NCBI RefSeq assembly: GCF_030159595.1
Contig: NZ_BSKJ01000005.1
Coordinates: 337,232 to 401,231 of the forward strand
DNA from: Pseudomonas putida
GTDB taxonomy: Bacteria; Pseudomonadota; Gammaproteobacteria; Pseudomonadales; Pseudomonadaceae
Reading direction: 5' to 3'
Length of the DNA: 64,000 nucleotides
A model generated the notes under the pieces. It was not told the origin of the DNA. It worked only from the letters and a program-made list of their open reading frames with translations, and did no database searches. Position numbers and translations under genes: made by a program. Below are positions 60,313-64,000 of this stretch, one piece after another; position 1 is the first letter of the stretch; each line of letters opens with the position of its first letter.

Positions 60313-62379
60313 ATGCCGCTGCGTCGCCTCTCCATCCAATGGAAGATCACCCTGCTCGCCGGCTTGTGCCTGCTGGCCATCGTCGCCTTGCTGGTGACCA
60401 CCTCGCTGACCCAGGCACAACGCAGCGCCGCGCTGGTCAACCAGGCCAACACCGCCATGCTCGACAGCAGCGCCCGCCAGCGCCTGCAGACCCACGCCGA
60501 AACCCAGGCCCTGCGCATCCAACGCTATTTCATGGACGCCTACCAGTACGGCAATGGCTTTGCCCGCCTGGTACAAGTGCTAAAAGCCCGTGGCGGCAGC
60601 GACCTGCGCGCCGAGCTGACCCGCCAGGCGCGTGCCAGCCTGGCCGGTAACCCGGACGTGATCGGCCTGTACCTGGTGTTCCAGCCCAACGCGCTGGATC
60701 AGCAGGACAGCCAGTTCGTCGGCCAGGATGCCGCAGGCAGCAACGAAAGCGGACGCTTCTCGCTCTACTGGTCGCAGCCCAGCCCCGGCGCACTGGAACG
60801 TGAGGCCATGCCGGAATCGATGCTCGGCGACGCCAGCATCGGCAGCAACGGCGCGGCAAAGAACCGCTGGCTGACCTGCCCGCAGGACACCGCCAGAACG
60901 TGCATGCTCGAGCCGTACCTGGACGAAGTCAACGGCCGCCAGGTGCTGATGACCAGCATTGCCCTGCCACTGCTTGAGCGCGGCAAGGTGGTGGGCGTGG
61001 TCGGCCTGGACATTGGACTTGCCAACCTGCAGCAACTGAGCGTGGATGGCCGCCGCGAACTGTTCGACGGCCAAGGCCAAGTGAGTATCGCCAGCGCTGC
61101 CGGCCTGCTGGCTGGCAACAGCCGCGACGACAGCGCGCTCGGCCAGCCCATGGACAAGGCGGTCGCCGACGGCCTGCTACGCGTGGCCCACCCCTTCACG
61201 CCAATCCCTGACGCCGCGCCGTGGCAGGTATTGCTGGAGCTGCCAGAAAGCGTGCTGCAGGCACCCGCCGTGGCCCTCAATCAGCGCCTGGACGCACACA
61301 ACCAAAGCGCCAATCTCACCAGCCTGCTGATCGGCCTTGGCGCGGCAGTGGTGGGTTTGCTGCTGGTATGGCTGACCGCACGCGGCGTTACCCGGCCCAT
61401 CCTGGCCGTGGCCGCACGCCTGGAAGACATCGCCAGTGGCGAGGGCGACCTGACCCGCCGCCTGGACTACGCCCGCCAGGACGAACTGGGCCATCTCACC
61501 GGCGGCTTCAACCGCTTCCTCGACAAGCTGCAGCCGGTCATCGCCCAGGTCAAAGGCTCGCTGCACGAAGCCCGCGACACCGCTGACCAGTCAGCCGCCA
61601 TCGCCAGCCAGACCAGCAACGGCATGCAACAGCAACACCGCGAAATCGAGCAGGTGGCCACGGCGGCCAACGAGATGAGCGCCACCGCCCTGGATGTCGC
61701 CCACAACGCCTCGCAGGCGGCCCAGGCCGCACGCGCCGCCGACCAGGCCAGCCGCGAAGGCCTGCAACTGATCGACAGCACCCGCCAGGGCATCGACCGC
61801 CTGGCTGCCGGTATGGACACCGCCATGGCCGAGGCGCGCGCGCTTGAAGACCGCAGCGGGCAGATCGGCTCGGTGCTGGAAGTGATCCGCACCATCGCCG
61901 AGCAAACCAACCTGCTGGCGTTGAATGCCGCTATCGAAGCGGCTCGCGCTGGCGAAGCCGGGCGTGGCTTTGCCGTGGTCGCCGATGAAGTGCGCGGCCT
62001 GGCCCAGCGCACACAAGTGTCGGTGGAGGAGATTCGCCAGGTCATCGAAGGCCTGCAGCTAGGCACCCAGGATGTCGTGGGCGCCATGCACGAGGGCCAG
62101 CGCCAGGCTCAGGAAAGCGCAGCGCGCATGGAGCAGGCGCTACCGGCACTGCAGCGCATTGGCGAGGCGGTGACTGTGATCAGCGACATGAACCTGCAAA
62201 TTGCTTCGGCCGCAGAAGAACAGAGCGCAGTGGCCGAGGAAGTGAACCGCAACGTGGCTGGCATTCGGGACGTGACCGAGTCGCTGGCAGGCCAGGCTGA
62301 TGAGTCGGCACGCATCAGCCAAGCCTTGAACCGGCTGGCCAATCAACAACAGGCGCTGATGGAGCAATTCCGCGTCTAG
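60313..62379 (+). CDS. mcpU: Methyl-accepting chemotaxis protein, McpU-like polyamine receptor
   Basis: A 688-residue chemoreceptor. Helix 1 is at about 12-32; a dCache ligand domain fills the periplasm (about 35-335: [30 protein letters not shown], then GVVGLDIG); helix 2 is at about 338-358, HAMP at about 358-412, and the signalling domain ends at about 688. The hairpin tip [20 protein letters not shown] is exact. The neighbouring PuuP-type importer matches the setting of McpU in P. putida KT2440, a receptor for putrescine, cadaverine and related polyamines. Ligand choice is inferred from that similarity. The start at 60313 follows AAAGGAAA. Confidence 0.85.
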   Translation: MPLRRLSIQWKITLLAGLCLLAIVALLVTTSLTQAQRSAALVNQANTAMLDSSARQRLQTHAETQALRIQRYFMDAYQYGNGFARLVQVLKARGGSDLRAELTRQARASLAGNPDVIGLYLVFQPNALDQQDSQFVGQDAAGSNESGRFSLYWSQPSPGALEREAMPESMLGDASIGSNGAAKNRWLTCPQDTARTCMLEPYLDEVNGRQVLMTSIALPLLERGKVVGVVGLDIGLANLQQLSVDGRRELFDGQGQVSIASAAGLLAGNSRDDSALGQPMDKAVADGLLRVAHPFTPIPDAAPWQVLLELPESVLQAPAVALNQRLDAHNQSANLTSLLIGLGAAVVGLLLVWLTARGVTRPILAVAARLEDIASGEGDLTRRLDYARQDELGHLTGGFNRFLDKLQPVIAQVKGSLHEARDTADQSAAIASQTSNGMQQQHREIEQVATAANEMSATALDVAHNASQAAQAARAADQASREGLQLIDSTRQGIDRLAAGMDTAMAEARALEDRSGQIGSVLEVIRTIAEQTNLLALNAAIEAARAGEAGRGFAVVADEVRGLAQRTQVSVEEIRQVIEGLQLGTQDVVGAMHEGQRQAQESAARMEQALPALQRIGEAVTVISDMNLQIASAAEEQSAVAEEVNRNVAGIRDVTESLAGQADESARISQALNRLANQQQALMEQFRV

Positions 62380-62387
62380 CCTGTAAG

Positions 62388-62419
62388 GGCCTGTTCGCGG
62401 GTAACACCGCGAACAGGCC
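62388..62419. repeat. REP-like hairpin after mcpU
   Basis: GGCCTGTTCGCGG-GTAACA-CCGCGAACAGGCC, with perfect 13-bp arms, 9 nt after the chemoreceptor stop and 44 nt before the next gene. It may act as a terminator or 3' mRNA stabiliser. Confidence 0.75.
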
Positions 62420-62462
62420 AGAGCATACAACACAGCAGCAGGGCTATTTACCGAGCACAATC

Positions 62463-63422
62463 ATGCAAACCGCAACCCGATCCACCTTCTTCGACATCAC
62501 CAGCGAACAGGGCCTTTTACGCACCTCGATCGCCGTCACCCTGTTCATCGCCAGCATCGGCATCGCCTTCGGCGTAGCCTCCGGCTCCTACTCCATCGTC
62601 TTCGACGGCGTTTATTCGCTGGTCGACGCCAGCATGAGCGGCCTGTCGCTCGTAGTGGTCAAGCTGATCACCTCGCACACCACCAGCGTGCAGATGTCGC
62701 GCAAGCTGCGCGAGCGCTTCACCATGGGCTTCTGGCACCTGGAACCGATGGTGCTGGCACTTAACGGCATCCTGCTCAGTGGCGTGGCCATCTACGCACT
62801 GATCAACGCCGTCAGCAGCCTGCTGCAAGGCGGGCGTCACCTTGAGTTCGGCATCGCCATGATCTATGCGGTGCTGACCGTGATCACCTGCGTGACCATC
62901 GCCGTCGTCGAGGCCCGCGCCAACCGCAAGCTGAAGTCAGACTTCGTGCGCATGGACGTCAAGGGCTGGGTCATGTCGGCCAGCATCACCGCCGCGCTGC
63001 TGATTGCGTTCTGCTTTGGTTACGCGGTGCAGGGCACGTCGTTGGAGTGGGTGTCGCCGTACATCGACCCGGCAGTGCTGGCGCTGGTGTGCCTGGTCAT
63101 CGTGCCGTTGCCAATGTCGGTGGTGCGCCAGGCGCTGTCGGAAATATTCCTGGTCACCCCCGGCGACCTCAAGCTGCATGTGGATGAAGTGGCCAAGGCC
63201 TTCGTTGCCCGCCACGGGCTGCAGTCATACCGCGCCTATGTGGCCAAGGTCGGGCGCTCGCGGGAGATCGAGCTGTATTTCATCGTGCCAAAGGCCATGG
63301 CTGCCAAGACCATCGATGAATGGGATGCATGGCGCAACGAGATTGGTGATGCCGTCGGTGGCGAAGGGCCAGACCGCTGGCTGACGGTGGTATTTACCGG
63401 GGATCCGGAATGGGCTGAGTAG
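62463..63422 (+). CDS. Cation diffusion facilitator family transporter
   Basis: A 319-residue protein with six helices within the first 220 residues and a cytoplasmic domain (225-319). The SIVFDGVYSLVDASMSGLSL segment and the matching DVKGWVMSASITAALLIAF hold the transport-site aspartates in the positions known for CDF zinc/manganese/iron exporters. The C-terminal part, KLHVDEVAKAFVARHGLQSY, is a metallochaperone-like fold. The metal is not deducible. It stands alone after the chemoreceptor hairpin. Confidence 0.85.
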   Translation: MQTATRSTFFDITSEQGLLRTSIAVTLFIASIGIAFGVASGSYSIVFDGVYSLVDASMSGLSLVVVKLITSHTTSVQMSRKLRERFTMGFWHLEPMVLALNGILLSGVAIYALINAVSSLLQGGRHLEFGIAMIYAVLTVITCVTIAVVEARANRKLKSDFVRMDVKGWVMSASITAALLIAFCFGYAVQGTSLEWVSPYIDPAVLALVCLVIVPLPMSVVRQALSEIFLVTPGDLKLHVDEVAKAFVARHGLQSYRAYVAKVGRSREIELYFIVPKAMAAKTIDEWDAWRNEIGDAVGGEGPDRWLTVVFTGDPEWAE

Positions 63423-63453
63423 CCTGGGCACAATTCGGGTAGTCTGTGGCCTT

Positions 63454-64000
63454 GTGCTTCAAAAGCTGCCTATAAGGACATTCGCCATTTCCACCTTCAC
63501 CCTGAGCCGCCGCAGCCTGCTCTGCCTGCTGGCCACCGCGCCCCTCGTGGCCAGCCTGCCAGGCTGCAGCCGCAGCACCGGTTTGCAGGGCAGCTTCCTG
63601 CAACTGTGGCAAAGCCACACCGAACTGACCCCTGGGCAATGGCGCCAGCGCCTGGCGGCCATGGCCGACATGGGTTGCCAAAGCGTGACGCTGCAGTGGG
63701 TCGGCCTGATCGGCGGCGACTCACCGTGGATGATGCCCGAGGACACGCTGCGCACCGTGTTCGATATCGCACATGACCAAGGCATGCAGGTGCAGGTCGG
63801 CCTGCCCTACGACAACGCCTGGTGGCAGGCGCTGTCGGCAGATGCGCAAGGGCAAGGCCAGTTCTTCGCCAAGTCCCTGGCCGACGCCCGGCATTACCTG
63901 GCCAGTGCCCCATGGCCGCAGCATCGAGCTTTTGCCGGCTGGTACATCCCCTACGAGCTGGAGCAGTACCACTGGGCCAGCGCCGACAGCCAGCAACGTC
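63454..64000 (+). CDS. DUF4434-type lipoprotein (N-terminal part)
   Basis: Truncated by the window edge; about 182 residues are seen. The N-terminus has a twin-arginine-like stretch, SRRSLLCLLATAPLVASLPGC, giving a probable lipidated Cys. The mature part (GSFLQLWQSHTELTPGQWRQ, then VTLQWVGL and a later PYDNAWW) looks like the TIM-barrel start of DUF4434 proteins, which resemble glycoside hydrolases. Two starts compete. GTG 63454 has no ribosome-binding site. ATT 63487 is preceded by TAAGGA at 8 nt but uses a rare start codon. The call rests on partial sequence. Confidence 0.6.
   Translation, partial: MLQKLPIRTFAISTFTLSRRSLLCLLATAPLVASLPGCSRSTGLQGSFLQLWQSHTELTPGQWRQRLAAMADMGCQSVTLQWVGLIGGDSPWMMPEDTLRTVFDIAHDQGMQVQVGLPYDNAWWQALSADAQGQGQFFAKSLADARHYLASAPWPQHRAFAGWYIPYELEQYHWASADSQQR

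Noticed and set aside
14581..62419. CRISPR-like array from the repeated CGCGGGCAAGCCCGC units
   Set aside because: The units are scattered single or paired palindromes between genes, not regularly spaced repeats with spacers, and no cas genes are present. They are REP elements.

Overview
The window looks like chromosomal DNA from a Pseudomonas putida-group bacterium. It is GC-rich and densely coded, and carries many paired REP elements with the core CGCGGGCAAGCCCGCTCCCA. It also holds several gene sets typical of that group: hydroxyproline catabolism next to xenA, an mqo paralogue, and the purC-bamC-dapA-gcvR-bcp-perM-tusA-bepA-nadA block. No prophage, insertion sequence or CRISPR array was seen. 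One small region beside a tRNA-Ser gene (45.4-47.6 kb) looks accessory.

Layout. At 0-4 kb are the first codons of a class II glutamine amidotransferase, a membrane protein, oligopeptidase B, a YajD-type HNH protein and an RNA methyltransferase. From 4.1 to 10.3 kb runs a minus-strand catabolic cluster: a GntR regulator, a PuuB-like FAD oxidase, an MFS porter, a DHDPS-like lyase and a PuuC-like aldehyde dehydrogenase, with a well-formed operator region. Next come gabP, a secreted protein resembling an M61 peptidase without its zinc site, YcgN, a nitroreductase, the rnd-ycgL-hydroxyacid dehydrogenase operon, a phosphoethanolamine transferase, and a trans-sulfuration enzyme with a divergent Lrp-type regulator.

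From 21.2 to 27.5 kb is a molybdenum-related set: a YdeP-like molybdopterin oxidoreductase, moaA, a bestrophin-like channel, moaB and a LysR regulator. From 27.5 to 35.2 kb is trans-4-hydroxy-L-proline catabolism: a PAS-AraC regulator, permease, epimerase, pyrroline-hydroxycarboxylate deaminase, 2-oxoglutarate semialdehyde dehydrogenase and FAD dehydrogenase. Together they convert hydroxyproline to 2-oxoglutarate. XenA and a divergent ArsR regulator follow, with a perfect operator palindrome between them. After these come a SufR-like four-cysteine regulator coupled to a secreted histidine-containing protein, and an Mqo with an apparent signal peptide.

From 41.1 to 45.1 kb is a tight operon of three envelope proteins of unknown function. 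The accessory patch holds an orphan AAA ATPase preceded by three TAGCGA repeats at exact 10-bp spacing, then a long leader and two small genes, one of which reads through a REP palindrome, and tRNA-Ser(CGA). From 47.7 to 56.6 kb is housekeeping: purine and lysine synthesis, outer-membrane assembly, peroxide defence, tRNA thiolation and NAD synthesis. At the right end are a DUF945 protein, a putrescine importer next to an McpU-like chemoreceptor (a polyamine uptake and sensing pair), a cation efflux protein and a truncated DUF4434 lipoprotein.
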